NCBI GenBank assembly: GCA_020351895.1
Contig: CP070672.1
Span: forward strand, 1,415,770 to 1,422,215
Direction of reading: 5' to 3'
Source of the DNA: Thermoplasmata archaeon
Lineage (GTDB): Archaea; Thermoplasmatota; Thermoplasmata; GCA-020350865
Length of the DNA stretch: 6,446 nucleotides
In this document: one piece after another, positions 6,214-6,446 of the stretch
Layout: each line of letters opens with the position of its first letter
Numbering within the stretch: the first letter of the stretch is position 1
Position numbers and translations under genes: made by a program
The notes under the pieces: generated by a model
What the model saw: only the letters and a program-made list of their open reading frames with translations
Database searches by the model: none
Told to the model about the DNA's origin: nothing

Positions 6214-6446
6214 ATGAACGTTGGATTGAAAGCCTTCATACTCGCAGTTCTCTTGGTAATTGTTATTTTACCGATTCCAGTACAATCTGCAGGGACCATC
6301 ACTGTGGACCTTCCAAACGGTCAAGAGGCGTACCAGCGTGCAAGAACAAGGACAATTACCTGGAGCACCACAGGAAATCCGGGGGCCAATGTTGATATCG
6401 ATCTTTACAAAAACGGAATCTTCCACAGCCCGATTGTCTCGGGGAC
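6214..6446 (+). CDS. Exported surface protein with Kre9/KNH-like N-terminal domain (3' end missing)
   Basis: The frame opens after a TGA at 6184, starts at ATG 6214 and stays open to the right edge, so 77 residues are visible. Residues 1-26 are a clear signal peptide: MNVGLKAF, then a long Leu/Val/Ile core, then PVQSA. The mature start, with TITVDLPNGQE, an RTITWSTTGNPG segment and VDIDLYKNG, follows the pattern of the Kre9/KNH-type (Ser-Thr-rich, Ig-like) domain found repeatedly in archaeal and bacterial surface proteins (P-N-G-x-x-(W/Y), TITW, G-x-V-x-I-x-L). A weak ribosome site GGGGTAAG (6202-6209) precedes the ATG by 4 nt. The full protein is probably longer and multimodular, but nothing beyond the edge can be stated. 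It is transcribed divergently from the hydrolase gene. Confidence 0.85.
   Translation, partial: MNVGLKAFILAVLLVIVILPIPVQSAGTITVDLPNGQEAYQRARTRTITWSTTGNPGANVDIDLYKNGIFHSPIVSG

Noticed and set aside
6087..6395. 102-codon plus-strand frame at the right side
   Set aside because: It overlaps in another frame the start and signal peptide of the better-supported gene at 6214. Its second half is Cys/His/Arg-rich low-quality sequence, and it has no ribosome site.
1..6446. tRNA, rRNA, CRISPR array, transposon ends or integrase
   Set aside because: No cloverleaf-like sequence, regularly spaced short repeats, terminal inverted repeats with a transposase, or integrase motifs were seen on either strand. 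The only long repeat is the coding duplication at 2-451.

Overview
The window reads as archaeal DNA, most likely from a Thermoplasmatota-like or other euryarchaeal lineage. This is an inference from style, not a database match. The supporting signs are PKD and Ig-like surface modules dense in N-X-S/T sequons, a C-terminal membrane anchor with a short charged tail, C-terminal 'PGWNL' repeats, and AT-rich intergenic DNA with archaeal-looking TATA elements. No rRNA, tRNA, CRISPR array, insertion sequence or integrase is visible.

Layout: (1) 2-2143, plus strand: the 3' part of a large cell-surface protein made of Ig/PKD-type modules, entering from the left edge. It contains a 97-codon tandem duplication and ends in a transmembrane anchor. 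(2) 2144-2258: a convergent intergenic gap with T-rich tracts for both strands. (3) 2259-2984, minus strand: a small secreted protein of unknown function with a full-length Shine-Dalgarno sequence. (4) 2985-3274: its leader and promoter region, including a very AT-rich block. (5) 3275-5737, minus strand: an 820-residue secreted multidomain alpha/beta hydrolase carrying a DNRLRE/CBM96-like domain, a galactose-binding-like jelly roll and two GWN repeats. (6) 5738-6213: a divergent intergenic region with candidate promoters and two 12-bp palindromes. (7) 6214-6446, plus strand: the 5' end of another exported surface protein with a Kre9/KNH-like domain, cut by the right edge.

The three genes whose N-terminus is visible begin with a signal-like segment, and the fourth ends in a membrane anchor, so the whole window appears devoted to the cell envelope or exoproteome. 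The two minus-strand genes lie in tandem but 290 bp apart, each with its own promoter candidate, so they are probably separate transcription units. A joint role, such as attachment to a polymer and ester hydrolysis on it, is plausible but unproven. I found no convincing new defence, mobile or RNA system. The most noteworthy items are the hydrolase architecture, the recent repeat expansion in the surface protein, and the atypical small secreted protein.
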